From positions 5,310,501 to 5,374,500 of the forward strand of contig NC_087258.1 of NCBI RefSeq assembly GCF_037042905.1: a stretch of 64,000 nt of DNA, read 5' to 3'. Both the position numbers and the translations under genes were made by a program. The notes under the pieces are model-generated. The model made no database searches. It saw nothing but the letters and a program-made list of their open reading frames with translations, and was not told the origin of the DNA. This document shows, in pieces, positions 37,001-44,527 of the stretch (positions are counted from its first letter, which is position 1; each line of letters starts with the position of its first letter). The stretch is from Lytechinus pictus (lineage: Eukaryota > Echinodermata > Echinoidea > Temnopleuroida > Toxopneustidae).

Positions 37001-37971
37001 CAATCCACTTATTTGATTTCCTGACCCGTCTGACGAAGGAGATCTACCCATGGTCCATCACGCCGGTGAGGACGAGACTTACAGGTCACGGTTGCGCCGA
37101 CCTCTTCCTTATGCAAAACTTTGTGGAAGCAGTCGCGGTTAGTTGGTTTCATTTCATTTGACAGGGCATGATGCAAATCCCAGTTGTAGAGTTAAACCTA
37201 CTCAATGAATTCATCATGGTACATCATGGGCTGCAAAGTTTCCCCGTGCTGACCGCACAGAAACGTTGTCAGTGCTGACAATGCGCTAACAGAGGCTCTG
37301 TTACAACCGGTATTGTGACAGCGATGCCTAATGTTATAACAATATATTACTTACACATTGAAATAAATTTTTTGACTTCACAATCCGAAAGATGTGACTG
37401 GGCTTACTGTTAGCGCTCTATTAGGCTAACAATGTTTCTGTGCGGCCGGCACTGATTGTCAGGAAGACTCCCTAAAAATTGACCGATTTTCAAGTGAAAA
37501 ACAGGCTTTCAACATGTCTCTGATTCATACATTGATTTCTTTCATTTGCCTCGTGCAATAAAGAAAAATCTCCCTCGTTCAAAAAATTAATCACAAAATA
37601 AAAATGATTTTCAACCAATAAAACATGTGTAATAAGGAATTGCACTTGATTTTAATGCCAGCGCCCACCATACATGTAGGTGGTACTAGAGTCATTTAAT
37701 AAATACCACTCTTTCTGCTACGGGCCCCTGAGGAAATTTTTGTCATCATTATTATTAACATCAATATTATTGGTATTATTATAATTCTTATGTTTATCAA
37801 TTATTGATCAGATAATTGTATCTTCACCCTTTTCCCCACTAGACCGATGATCCATCTCTTATCACAACTGGTCCTGAAGACACGCTTGAGAGCCACCTTC
37901 TAACATTCGCAGCTGAGAGGGCCCGCCGTCAGAACCGTGTAGTATCCATTGAACCACTCATGGAATGGTGA
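22097..37971 (+). CDS. Gfo/Idh/MocA-family oxidoreductase, complete 12-exon gene
   Basis: Predicted NAD(P)-dependent oxidoreductase of 440 residues. Coding exons: 22097-22231, 22903-22987, 23919-23992, 25177-25236, 26106-26270, 32021-32151, 33032-33086, 34215-34307, 34758-34886, 36053-36154, 36973-37137, 37843-37971. All introns are GT-AG and all phases close without a stop. The N-terminus has a Rossmann nucleotide-binding loop ([15 protein letters not shown]), then [16 protein letters not shown] and the family's EKP signature (LLEKPMA). A catalytic-region motif [13 protein letters not shown] and a Cys-rich stretch ([15 protein letters not shown]) follow, with [17 protein letters not shown] near the C-terminus. 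Family members act on sugars, inositols or related polyols; the substrate here is unknown. The ATG at 22097 lies in an exon preceded by an acceptor (TATGTCAG), implying an untranslated upstream exon that was not found. Likely cytosolic: no signal peptide. Intron 5 (26271-32020) houses an almost intact LINE. Confidence 0.9.
22232..22902. other. Oxidoreductase intron 1
   Basis: AT-rich intron; no element recognised. Confidence 0.6.
22903..22987 (+). CDS. Oxidoreductase exon 2
   Basis: Acceptor AATCTTTAG, donor GAAG|GTAAGT. Encodes [19 protein letters not shown]..., the second Rossmann strand with the Asp-Pro that typically contacts the cofactor ribose. Ends in phase 1. Confidence 0.85.
23100..23600. 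mobile_element. Inverted-repeat element in oxidoreductase intron 2
   Basis: Left arm near 23100 has AAAATTCTACAGAAGCTTAT and GGTTAAATGACGAGAAGACA; the right arm has the inverses (TGTCTTCTCGTCATTTAACC near 23514, ATAAGCTCACATAGAATTTT near 23575). The interior repeats ACAAGTTG/CAACTTGT words. Open frames at 23366-23588 come from these repeats. Confidence 0.65.
23919..23992 (+). CDS. Oxidoreductase exon 3
   Basis: Acceptor TTTTCTAG, donor ATA|GTAAGT. Encodes [20 protein letters not shown] and DRHHI, a hallmark of the family. Completes the split GAT codon from exon 2. Confidence 0.85.
23993..25176. other. Oxidoreductase intron 3 with a foldback
   Basis: Contains the hairpin at 24456-24568 and unassigned AT-rich sequence. 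The 86-codon frame at 24166-24426 has no recognisable domain and no splice context; taken as spurious. Confidence 0.5.
24456..24568. repeat. Foldback hairpin
   Basis: TGCAATGGACAGAATACTTC is followed by GAAAGATGAAAT...CATTCAA, and after a short loop the inverse TTGAATG...ATTTCATCTTTC and GAAGTATTCTGTCCATTGCA. Arms of about 52 bp with few mismatches. It may be a young MITE or half of a larger element. Confidence 0.75.
25177..25236 (+). CDS. Oxidoreductase exon 4
   Basis: Exactly 20 codons; acceptor ACATGTAG, donor GCA|GTGAGT. Encodes [20 protein letters not shown] with the conserved Glu-Lys-Pro. Confidence 0.85.
25237..26105. other. Oxidoreductase intron 4
   Basis: No element or exon recognised. 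Confidence 0.6.
26106..26270 (+). CDS. Oxidoreductase exon 5
   Basis: 55 codons; acceptor ATACGTCAG, donor CCA|GTAAGT. Encodes [27 protein letters not shown] and [15 protein letters not shown], the transition to the substrate-binding domain. Confidence 0.88.
26881..27684 (+). CDS. LINE ORF1 protein, L1-ORF1p-like
   Basis: 268 codons. ATG 26881 ([12 protein letters not shown]) is preferred over the upstream in-frame ATG at 26818, whose first 21 residues are hydrophobic and unlike ORF1p. A coiled coil spans about residues 50-115 (heptads with [19 protein letters not shown]). An RRM-like core follows ([12 protein letters not shown]) and a C-terminal domain with [11 protein letters not shown] and [20 protein letters not shown]. 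This is the trimerising, RNA-binding, chaperone type of ORF1p. Reading frame intact. Confidence 0.85.
   Translation: MAGKGKKERKTSAATPVQDIESDFCEQISEEVRDYFKSVQFKKLFKTSLGEAVHNEMIKLQTRLEEAEGKVLEMECKVDEKTAIIESLQIQHERDSEDIEKLKREMNDAEQYSRRNCLRLYGIAEKQHGMHEDTDQEVIDLAEKKLNIKLERHEIDRSHRIGAPRNARSTEGKAPSPRPIIVKFSTYRTRDVILKSRKKLKGTHIGIEEDLTLTNRNLLNKAKDEVKVKDKLVAAWSTDGKVIVLMKTSNGSTVRKRVSSISDLKKL
27834..30947 (+). pseudogene. LINE ORF2: endonuclease and reverse transcriptase, one in-frame stop
   Basis: One frame of 1037 codons plus stop, interrupted only by TAG at 28827-28829. The N-terminus is Cys-rich ([20 protein letters not shown]). The APE-type endonuclease shows [26 protein letters not shown] and [10 protein letters not shown]. 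The RT (about residues 510-790) shows [54 protein letters not shown] and the catalytic FADDTSLF; the thumb has [18 protein letters not shown]. The stop lies in the linker between endonuclease and RT, so both domains are whole but separated. Apart from the stop it looks recent. Confidence 0.88.
30962..31012. repeat. 51-base poly-T tract in LINE 3' UTR
   Basis: Uninterrupted T run just after the ORF2 stop; length is likely polymorphic. Confidence 0.9.
31400..31760 (+). mobile_element. Eroded tRNA-derived SINE
   Basis: B-box-like TGTTCGAATCC at 31453-31463 preceded by an eroded A-box region, then a body with CATACGGGAATACTCCCCAGG. Lies behind the LINE tail in intron 5. Confidence 0.5.
32021..32151 (+). 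CDS. Oxidoreductase exon 6
   Basis: Acceptor CTGTCCTAG, donor ATAG|GTAATC. Encodes [20 protein letters not shown] and the [13 protein letters not shown] motif with the conserved His/Asp of the active-site region. Ends in phase 2. Confidence 0.88.
32152..33031. other. Oxidoreductase intron 6 with a ~70-bp direct duplication
   Basis: A segment beginning TTTTTTGAACAAAATGTCAT and ending CCCTGAATGCCGTT occurs at about 32475-32544 and again at about 32855-32921, essentially identical. The 310 bp between differ from the flanks. Confidence 0.7.
33032..33086 (+). CDS. Oxidoreductase exon 7 (55-nt microexon)
   Basis: Found by following the phase: exon 6 leaves AG and this exon starts with G, giving [18 protein letters not shown] after the split Arg codon. 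Acceptor TTTTCTGAAG, donor AAG|GTAAAA. The VSSFGSL...HF...NK pattern is conserved in this enzyme family just before the Cys-rich segment supplied by exon 8, which supports it strongly despite its size. Confidence 0.85.
33330..33540 (-). mobile_element. SINE/LINE 3'-end fragment
   Basis: GATGATGATGAACAACATTTGTATAGCACC matches the tail side of the 12.1-kb SINE (GCATTTGTATAGCGCC), followed by ATTCAAAGACACC and a divergent body. In intron 7, minus orientation. Confidence 0.55.
34215..34307 (+). CDS. Oxidoreductase exon 8
   Basis: 31 codons; acceptor TTTTACTAG, donor ATG|GTAAGT. Encodes [20 protein letters not shown] and [11 protein letters not shown]. The three close Cys residues could bind metal or be structural. 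A SINE fragment begins right behind the donor. Confidence 0.87.
34308..34495 (+). mobile_element. SINE body fragment directly behind exon 8
   Basis: Shares GTGTAGAGGAAAGTCACC, CACCCCCAATCA and GGAGAGGCTTGTG...GTGATTCAG with the 36.5-kb SINE; lacks the tRNA-like head. It starts within a few bases of the exon 8 donor, so the donor region itself may be SINE-influenced. Confidence 0.65.
34758..34886 (+). CDS. Oxidoreductase exon 9
   Basis: 43 codons; acceptor TTTGTTTCAG, donor CAG|GTAATC. Encodes [19 protein letters not shown] and [18 protein letters not shown]. Confidence 0.87.
34995..35144. mobile_element. MITE with GGGCCCGTTGCAGAAAGAGTTGC ends
   Basis: Left GGGGCCTGTTGCAGAAAGAG, right CTCTTTCTGCAACGGGCCCC, about 150 bp; palindromic arms include GTTGCGTTTAAACGC. 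In oxidoreductase intron 9. Confidence 0.8.
36053..36154 (+). CDS. Oxidoreductase exon 10
   Basis: 34 codons; acceptor CATTACACAG after a CTCTCTCT pyrimidine tract, donor AAG|GTGAGA. Encodes [20 protein letters not shown] and RQVRIFGTK, beta strands of the C-terminal domain. Confidence 0.87.
36514..36900 (+). mobile_element. tRNA-derived SINE, plus strand
   Basis: A box TGGCTCAGTCG at 36522-36532 and B box GGTTCGAGTCC at 36566-36576 would form an internal Pol III promoter. The body (TTTCATAGATGC, GGACGTTAAATGGAGGCCCC, GTGTAGAGGAGAGTCGCC) matches the 12.1-kb copy. In intron 10 of the oxidoreductase gene. Confidence 0.85.
36973..37137 (+). CDS. Oxidoreductase exon 11
   Basis: 55 codons; acceptor TATTTTAAAG, donor GCG|GTTAGT. 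Encodes [17 protein letters not shown] and [23 protein letters not shown] ends only about 70 bp upstream of the acceptor. Confidence 0.87.
37244..37454. mobile_element. MITE-like inverted repeat in intron 11
   Basis: Left GTGCTGACCGCACAGAAACG, right CATTGTTTCTGTGCGG... as the inverse (ACAATGTTTCTGTGCGGCCG); about 24-bp arms plus subterminal GCTAAC/GTTAGC words. Confidence 0.6.
37843..37971 (+). CDS. Oxidoreductase exon 12 (terminal)
   Basis: Acceptor TTCCCCACTAG. Encodes [20 protein letters not shown] and the C-terminus [11 protein letters not shown], then TGA. Partial copies of this exon follow in tandem (38024-38640). Confidence 0.88.
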   Translation, partial: TDDPSLITTGPEDTLESHLLTFAAERARRQNRVVSIEPLMEW

Positions 37972-38023
37972 TGTCAGCTGAACCCCATCCTGCTTTCACC
38001 CTTCCACTTTCACCTTTGTCCTT

Positions 38024-38640
38024 TGAGAGCCACCATCTTATACTTGCAGCTGAGAGGGCCCGTCATCAGAACAGTGTACTGAACTACTCATGGAATGATG
38101 ATGTCAGCTGAACCTGTCCTGTTACCCTTCACCTTTCACCTTTCAGAGCCCCCATCTAACATTCATAGCTGAAAGGGTTCGTTGTCAAAAACCGGGTAGT
38201 AACCATTGAACCACTAATTGAATCTTGATGTCAGCTGAACCCGTCTTGCTGTCACCCTTCCACTTTCACCTTTGTCATTTGAGAGCCACCATCTTATATT
38301 TGCAGCTGAGAGGGCCCGTTATCAGGCCCCCGTTGCATAAAAGTTACTATTATGGTAACTTTGTCATCCAATGGTAACTACCATGGTAACGTTGATCACC
38401 AACCAATCAAAATCAAGGATTCCAGACAAGTTACCATTGGATGGCAAAGTTACCATAATGGTAACTTTTATGCAACGGGCCCAGAACAGTGTACTGAACT
38501 ACTCATGGAATTGTGATGTTAGCTGAACCTGTCTGCTGTCACCCTTCAACATTCACCATTGACCTTTGAAAGCAAACTTTTGCAGCTGAGAGGGCCCGCT
38601 GTCATGGATTGGTTGATGTTAGCTGAACCCATCTTGCTGT
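38024..38640 (+). repeat. Four decayed tandem copies of oxidoreductase exon 12
   Basis: GAGAGCCACCATCTTATACT...GCAGCTGAGAGGGCCCG...ACTCATGGAATGATGATGTC recurs at about 38024, 38144, 38281 and 38560. Each corresponds to exon sequence 37889-37990 plus spacer (CACCCTTCCACTTTCACC). The copies have lost codons and frame; they are non-coding 3' duplications of about 120-130 bp. The third copy is split by a MITE. Confidence 0.85.
38326..38481. mobile_element. 156-bp MITE inserted in a duplicated exon fragment
   Basis: Ends GCCCCCGTTGCATAAAAGTT and AACTTTTATGCAACGGGCC, with internal TTACCATAATGGTAAC palindromes. CAG flanks both sides (38323-38325, 38482-38484); its removal restores TTATCAGAACAGTG, as in the sibling exon copies. 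Confidence 0.85.
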
Positions 38641-39164
38641 CACCTTGGACCCTTCACATTTTCATCTCTGACCTTTGAGGACTACTCCAAATTTGATTGT
38701 GAAATGCAGTCTGTCCATTACGTGGTTACCAAGATCAAATTCCCAAGGCTCAGCTACACAAGGTTTAGTAATCAATCACTCATTGGCATTGACCAATCTG
38801 GATCATTTTGGGATGCCCATTTCGTTCAAAACACTTTCCAGGAACCAATCAGGATGGCTCTTTCATATTTGCAATCCATCACAAACCTATGAGTTACTTG
38901 CTATCTCTTAACTACACAGATTCATATCAGATGGTTGAGATTATAATTAATCCCAAATCCTTGTAATACAGGGCCCAATCTTATCCTTGTACTATTGTTC
39001 TACAAATCAATTCAGAGTAGATAATTGGTAATGTCTTAATCATGTAGACTACCACCTACATGTATAAACCAAACAACGATTGCTTGTGCACTTTGAATGT
39101 TTCACAGAAAAAAACAAAAAACACTTTTGCAAATCTGGCACTTCCTTCAAATCATGGGAGCCAG
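38641..39164. other. 3' flank of oxidoreductase gene
   Basis: No further gene seen. Frames at 38675-38911 are unassigned. Confidence 0.4.
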
Positions 39165-39285
39165 AACAAAGGACTATCTTTTGTACTGGGGGGTGGGGGG
39201 GGGGGGGGAAGGAGGAGTAGGAGGCAATGCAATAATGGATGTCCCCCCCCCCCCATGAACAAAGGATAATCCTCTGTGCTGACAC
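39165..39285. repeat. Degenerate foldback related to the 42.3-kb hairpin
   Basis: CAGAACAAAGGACTATCTTTTGTACTGGGG... then AATAATGGATGTCCCCCC and AACAAAGGATAATCCTCTGT: the same layout as the near-perfect hairpin at 42285-42391 but with mismatched arms and an expanded G run. Confidence 0.6.
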
Positions 39286-39664
39286 CCACACATCAAATTG
39301 ACAATCACACCAGCTCTGGAACTCTGTATATCATCAGTTTTTTAATTGTGACTTATCAACTCAAGCTCAGCTGTAAAAAAATAATTATTATAATTCGATG
39401 AAAGCAAAGCATTGAAATAGGATATGATTTGTTGGAATTAATATGAACACTGGAGTGTTTTTCTAAAGAGGTGTCTATTTCACATCTATGGGTGATTATG
39501 ATTATTTCACATATTGATAGATTCATTTGCTAATGAATACTTATCCAAAATGGTTTTCACACTTTGCTTGTTCATTCTTCAGCAAGCAGGCCAAGCTCGT
39601 TAGGGTAGTGTTTCATGAAAAGTTTGTCAGTAATTTTCACTCACTAATTTGTTCTCAGCCAGTC

Positions 39665-39960
39665 AGATCCAAGGAATTTGAGCTGTGTTCTCGTGGTTAC
39701 GACTCTCGTCTTTCAATCAGAGGATGTGGGCTTGATTCCCAACCATGGCGTGTTTTCCTTCAGCAAGAAATTTACCCACATTGTGCTGCACTCAACCCAG
39801 GTGAAGTGAATGGGTGGGTACCTGGCAGGATTAATTCCTTGAATGCACTGAGAGCTGAAAGGCAGCTCAAGCTAAAGCCGCGGTATTAATAACAATGCGC
39901 CCCGGAATAGATTATTTCTAGATAGATGGCGCTATATAATTGCCTATTATGATTAATTTC
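39665..39960 (+). mobile_element. tRNA-derived SINE (second family)
   Basis: tRNA-like head (GGTTACGACTCTCGTCTTTC...GGGCTTGATTCCCA), body with CTGCACTCAACCCAGGTGAA and GGTACCTGGCAGGATTAATT, tail ATGGCGCTATATAATTGCC. The body is repeated inverted at 63355-63430. The overlapping 120-codon frame is not a gene. Confidence 0.7.
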
Positions 39961-41344
39961 AGTGGCTTATTTCAATAGTCAGTGAAAATCTCTGCCTACA
40001 TTTTTCATGAAATGCCCCCCGCCCTGTTGGCTCATGTGTTTATATGTTTAGTAAACATTTTGATTTGTTGAAAACCTCGAACCAAATGTTAAAAAAGATC
40101 ATATGTGATTGATATGAATGTAAAATATATATGCACACATACTTGCTATCTTGAAAATATAAGAAACTTTAGAAGTATAGTCAAATCCATTTTTTAAAGA
40201 TATACATTTTAATTTACAAAACTCCTGGAAGTTTATCTTTCTCAAGCAACATTTTGGTCAGTGAAATTAAAAATCAAGTTGCCTTTCATTTTCATTTATC
40301 TTATTTTATAATCATTCTCATTTCTGCATTTAGCTCATCATTTTCATAATATTCATTGTATCATTTCCACTGCCTGCTTTTATCATTATCATCATGTAGA
40401 CTCACTTCAACAATATAATTCTTTATGACATTTCACATTTTGTTTAATCAATTGTAAAGGGCATGTTAAAAATTTAATTCAAGAATTGAAAATGCAACTC
40501 CATCCTATCTTGTACAATGTATGCGTACAACTGTTAGTTTCAGTTGCTGCTCAAAGCAGCTTTTATTTGTTATAATTGAAGAGTGAACATATGTTGTCTG
40601 AATAGGTTATCCTGTGTACAAGGCAGCAATGGACATGTATGTTTGTGGATCAAAGTATTTTTTTTAATCAGTACTATTAAATTTACATAAGCTGATATGT
40701 TGATGTTTGGATGATCATATTGTCTAAAATCAAAGTCCTGCTTCATGTTATAAGATTTCCGTCAAAATGGATTTGGTAATAAATTGCAAAAGCATTATAG
40801 TCATAGCATCCTGAATAATCAAATATACCTGATTCATGTTCTGGATAATATGATTTTTGAGTGGTGTAGTTTAAATACATCCTGAATAAAGTCTAAATCA
40901 GTATTTTAGACAATTGGAAGAATGCTTGGACGTCAAGTACGATTCTGAAACAATAAACAAGGCTTCTGGTTCTCTTATTTCATTTAATCCGTTCTGTAGG
41001 ACTATTCATAATCTATTGCAGCAAATCAATTTTATACTCTCATTATGTTATTGATATATCACAATCTTTTTAGCAAATTACATTCCGGTGGATCATATAT
41101 TTTGAGGCAGGCGTACTGGGTGTGAACTTCATATTCGTTGTTGACCAATTGGTGTTGAGCTTATTTTAGAATCAGTACAGCATCTAACTTTATGAATATG
41201 GTCATGGTCTGAATATCACTAGGTGTTAAGACTCACATTGGGTGTTGGTGCTTGGGAAGGCTATATGAAGTGTACTTATAACACCTCCAACAACACCAAC
41301 ACTACACTTGTAATTACTCACTGTGCTCACTTTGTAGAAGCAAT
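39961..41344. other. AT-rich intergenic DNA
   Basis: No gene, RNA or boundary recognised. Confidence 0.4.
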
Positions 41345-41690
41345 GTGCTGTAGAGGTTCTGACTCTTGCCTTTTAATTAGACCAGAGGGTCATGAGTTCA
41401 GAGGTGTCTTTCATGAAAGAAGTAGTCAGTGTCTTTCATTATTTGTTATGCGCTGTTTAAAGCTTCTGAAATCCATGCATATGATTGGCTCAGAGAAAAT
41501 GTCTCAATGAATACAACTTACAAGATTGTCTCGTGAAATGCTCCCTCAAACTAACATCCCTCTGATTAAAGGGCAAGAGTCAGAACTCTACACTACTTTG
41601 CCGACTAAAACACACCTCTGTTCTAGAGATGTTATTTCCGTCAGCAAGAAATCAATACATGTGCTGCTGTTCACCCATGAGTTATTCTGA
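41345..41690 (+). mobile_element. Eroded SINE
   Basis: GTAGAGGTTCTGACTCTTGCC...GGGTCATGAGTTCAGAGG is a decayed tRNA-like head; the CAGCAAGAAATCAATACATGTGC block resembles the body of the 39.7-kb SINE (CAGCAAGAAATTTACCC). Confidence 0.45.
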
Positions 41691-42284
41691 TATTTCAAAG
41701 TGGTATTGCTTGAAACCCACTTCTTTTATGAATATAAATAGTATGACAGAACAGATTCCTGTTTGAAAGGTATTCTTATGATCTCTGACTTTGAACTTCT
41801 GTTACTGAGTTTGGACCCTACAAAGTGCTTTTGAAATGCTTTGTTTCAAATTATTTGTTGACCAAAGATGACATATTGCTTACAGTTTTTTAATGTGACC
41901 AACTATTTGGAAGAATATACATGTACATTGTTAATTTTATTTTGATAATTTTACTGAAATGTATCAGCACAGTATATCATAAATTAAATATGACATTTTT
42001 ATACTATCATTTGATGAGTGTTTAATATTCTGTTTCTATTGAGCATGACCTAAATGGGAAAGTCCACCCTGATAATGAAATGCAAAAAAAATGAAAATGA
42101 AAATCCATATTTTATTGTTTGAAATGGACATGAAATGAAATACTCCGAAAATTTGCTTTGCCCAATTGATTGTGGGCCCGGCAGTCGCTGTGCAGCGCTA
42201 GATCAACGAGGGTCTATTCCTTTAATTGTTGAATGCCAAACAGGGTAGCAGCAACTCCAATCTTTTAACGTCTTTTGGCATTGG

Positions 42285-42391
42285 CGGCGGAGCAGAGGAT
42301 TATCTTTTGTGTTTGAGGGGGGACGCAACAATGGATATCTATTGTTGCGTCCCCCCAAACAAAAGATAATCCTCTGCTCCGCCGCCAATGT
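42285..42391. repeat. Near-perfect 50-bp-arm hairpin
   Basis: Arms: CATTGGCGGCGGAGCAGAGG-ATTATCTTTTGT-GTTTGAGGGG-GGACGCAACAAT, then its inverse after a loop of about four bases (GGATATC region). The near-perfect arms imply recent formation or gene conversion. A weak copy lies at 39165-39285. Confidence 0.9.
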
Positions 42392-42397
42392 CTATTG

Positions 42398-42475
42398 GTC
42401 TGACGCGGCCAGGGTTTGAACCCCCGACCTCCTGGTTGTGAGACGGACGCTCTACCAACTGAGCCAACACACCGG
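42398..42475 (-). repeat. tRNA-like SINE head
   Basis: On the minus strand: GTTGGCTCAGTTGGTAGAGC (D arm, A box), CTCACAA loop and GGGGGTTCAAACCC (T arm, B box). The acceptor strands do not pair, so it is not scored as a functional tRNA. On the plus strand the element is immediately followed by a second GGCTCAGTTGG in opposite sense. Confidence 0.65.
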
Positions 42476-42700
42476 TGCTGGCTCAGTTGGTTTGAGTAAA
42501 AGCAGATTCTGAAAAATTAGAGACAAATGCTTGTAAAGGTTTGATGAAAATTCATCAAAGAATAAACAGAGTTATGAAATTGTGAAATTTGATCTTGTGA
42601 TGTCACAATTGAGCAGCTTATCCACATGTTTTGTTCAATGAATTTGAATTTTGTTTAATTTTTTTAATATAAATTACCACACATTCCATTTTCTATTAAA

Positions 42701-43317
42701 ATTTGAACGTGATTTTACTTGTGCGGGGTATGTATTGTGAGTGATATTGTTATCATATTTCAATAAAAAATGTAATTGATGGAATTTTTATTACATGATA
42801 CATGGGGAAGCTGCTTGCAAATTTATAACTTTGAAATCCCGAACTCTGTTTTCTTTGATGGACTTTCATCATACCTTTAACAATATTTTTCACTGTTTTT
42901 TTTGCTTTTATGTAAATCAACTAATCTGGATGAACTTCTTCTGTAAGTGGAAATATAGAACAGTGCCTTTTGGATTTGAATTTGAATACTGGATATTTGC
43001 TGGTAAAATTTTGAATCTTTGCAAACGCCCCACTCCCTATATCTGAGAAGTATAATGAAAACAATTCAGTAAGATATAATTTCCATGATGATCTCTCGTG
43101 TATAATCATAGGAGTTAGGGTGCTTGCCCCCCTCCCCCTCCCGCCAAAGAAAAGAAGTAGAAATGAAGGGGCAAGGTATGGTACAGTTTTACATTTGCAT
43201 TATAGGAAGATAGATATAACTGCTAGTTTGCTTCGCTTGCTCACAACTTTTTAAACATTTTGTCCCATATGTCTTGCGCCCTCTCAAATCTTTTGTTCAT
43301 CAAGCTACATGATGATG
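42701..43317. other. Non-coding sequence upstream of a microsatellite
   Basis: AT-rich; an 83-codon frame at 42795-43046 has no recognisable domain. Confidence 0.35.
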
Positions 43318-43580
43318 TTAATGAAGTGATGATGGTGATGATGATGATGATGATGACAGTGATGATAATGATGATGTGATGATGACAATGATGGTGATGA
43401 TGATGATGACAGTGATGATGATATGATGATGATGGTGATGATGATGATGACAGTGATGGTGATGATGATGATGATAATGATGAGAGTGATGATGGTGATG
43501 ATGGTGATGATGATGACGATGATGACGATGATGATGGTGATAATTGATGATGAATGAGATGAGGATGATGATGATGTACA
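43318..43580. repeat. (GAT)n microsatellite
   Basis: About 260 bp of GATGATGGTGATGATGAC-type repeats, interrupted. The histidine-rich reverse frame is an artefact. Confidence 0.9.
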
Positions 43581-44062
43581 AGCCTACAATCTCAACAGAG
43601 GCTGCAGTTGCATTATTAGCTGTTGTATGCTAAATGTAAGCGAGGTGTCCGATGTGTAAAGATTATCGATGCAAAGCACGTACCCAGCTCCCATTCCCAG
43701 GGCCCTGCATTTGCCATAACAGCAAATGCAAAGTTTTCAACCTCTGCCTAGATTATACCTTAATGAAGATGATGGTGATTACTGGCGAATAAATGGGAGG
43801 GGGTATAGGGGCAGTGGATCCGCCCCCCTCCCCCCACACACAAAAAATAATAATAATGACCATGCAAAGAAAGAAATGTGAATGACAATCAGAAAATCAA
43901 CTTGGGAATAATGTAATTTGCATGTACTCATTGGCACTTTCTTTACGACATAATTCGAACTTTTTTCTTTAAAGAAACTTTCAACCAATCAAGTCCTTGC
44001 ACATCACGGTTTCCTCGATCGCATCGTCCGCGCCGCGTCTGGAATGACGAGACTAATATTAG
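43581..44062. other. Upstream region of the receptor gene
   Basis: Contains a G/C-rich insert end (GGATCCGCCCCCCTCCCCCC near 43818) and, at 44000-44060, CpG-rich DNA (GATCGCATCGTCCGCGCCGC) that is probably the core promoter region. No TATA box was recognised. Confidence 0.4.
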
Positions 44063-44068
44063 CACGTG
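44063..44068. promoter_or_regulatory. CACGTG E-box just upstream of the receptor ATG
   Basis: AGCACGTGAT lies 13-18 bp before the ATG. CACGTG within a TCACGTGA-like context is the core of the CLEAR element through which TFEB/MITF factors drive lysosomal genes in vertebrates; here only the core plus GA on one side matches. Function is inferred from the gene's likely lysosomal role. Confidence 0.35.
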
Positions 44069-44080
44069 ATCTGAGCTGTG

Positions 44081-44223
44081 ATGGACTTTTCAGGATCGAA
44101 AATGTCGTGTTTCGTCTTTTTATTTTGCCTTTTTGCTTGTGTTCAGTCTGTTTTATCAGATTGTTCAGTTGCACATTCAGAAAAGAAGTATCTTTCACTC
44201 ATTGAACCGTTGAAAGGCAAAAC
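44081..44223 (+). CDS. M6PR: Cation-dependent mannose-6-phosphate receptor, exon 1 (signal peptide)
   Basis: Encodes MDFSGSKM then a hydrophobic signal sequence (CFVFLFCLFACVQSVLS), followed by the first luminal residues DCSVAHSEKK and LIEPLKGKT. The donor AAAAC|GTAAGT leaves phase 2, which matches exon 2 exactly. A second in-frame ATG at 44102 sits closer to the hydrophobic core and could be the true start. The receptor would carry mannose-6-phosphate-tagged hydrolases from the Golgi to endosomes. It is separated from exon 2 by a ~15.2-kb intron full of transposons. Confidence 0.8.
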
Positions 44224-44527
44224 GTAAGTATATTTTATTCGATGGTGATTGGGATTAATTGCCAGTCGTAGATACGGTTGAAGTCCCACCTATTCATGTT
44301 TGTGTAGCCTGGTATAGAACTAAGTAACAATGTAACAACTAACATGCAATTTTATTTCAAGGGTATGGCAGTGTATCCTATTGCCGGACACCTTTATTTC
44401 AGTGCTTTAAAAATGACAACTAGAGGAAATACAATCAAGAAAAATTCACACTTGCTATTCCAAATATTATGAAAATTATGAATATGATGATAAAATTATT
44501 TTACATTTAGCCTTTAGTACTTTTAGG

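Larger units (their letters stand above)
42050..42700. mobile_element. Relic of the AAGTCCACCC MITE family with two nested repeats
   Basis: AAAGTCCACCCTGATAATG at 42059 resembles the ends of the MITE at 54474, and AGATTCTGAAAAATTAGAG near 42505 its interior. The foldback at 42285-42391 and the tRNA-like element at 42398-42475 sit inside. Confidence 0.4.

Noticed and set aside
42398..42475. Functional tRNA gene on the minus strand
   Set aside because: D and T arms look tRNA-like, but the acceptor strands do not pair and the T stem is mismatched; a SINE head is more likely.
43318..43580. CRISPR-like regular array
   Set aside because: A simple triplet repeat without spacers; and this is a nuclear eukaryotic sequence.
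43318..43581. Histidine-rich protein on the minus strand
   Set aside because: Translation of a (GAT)n microsatellite.
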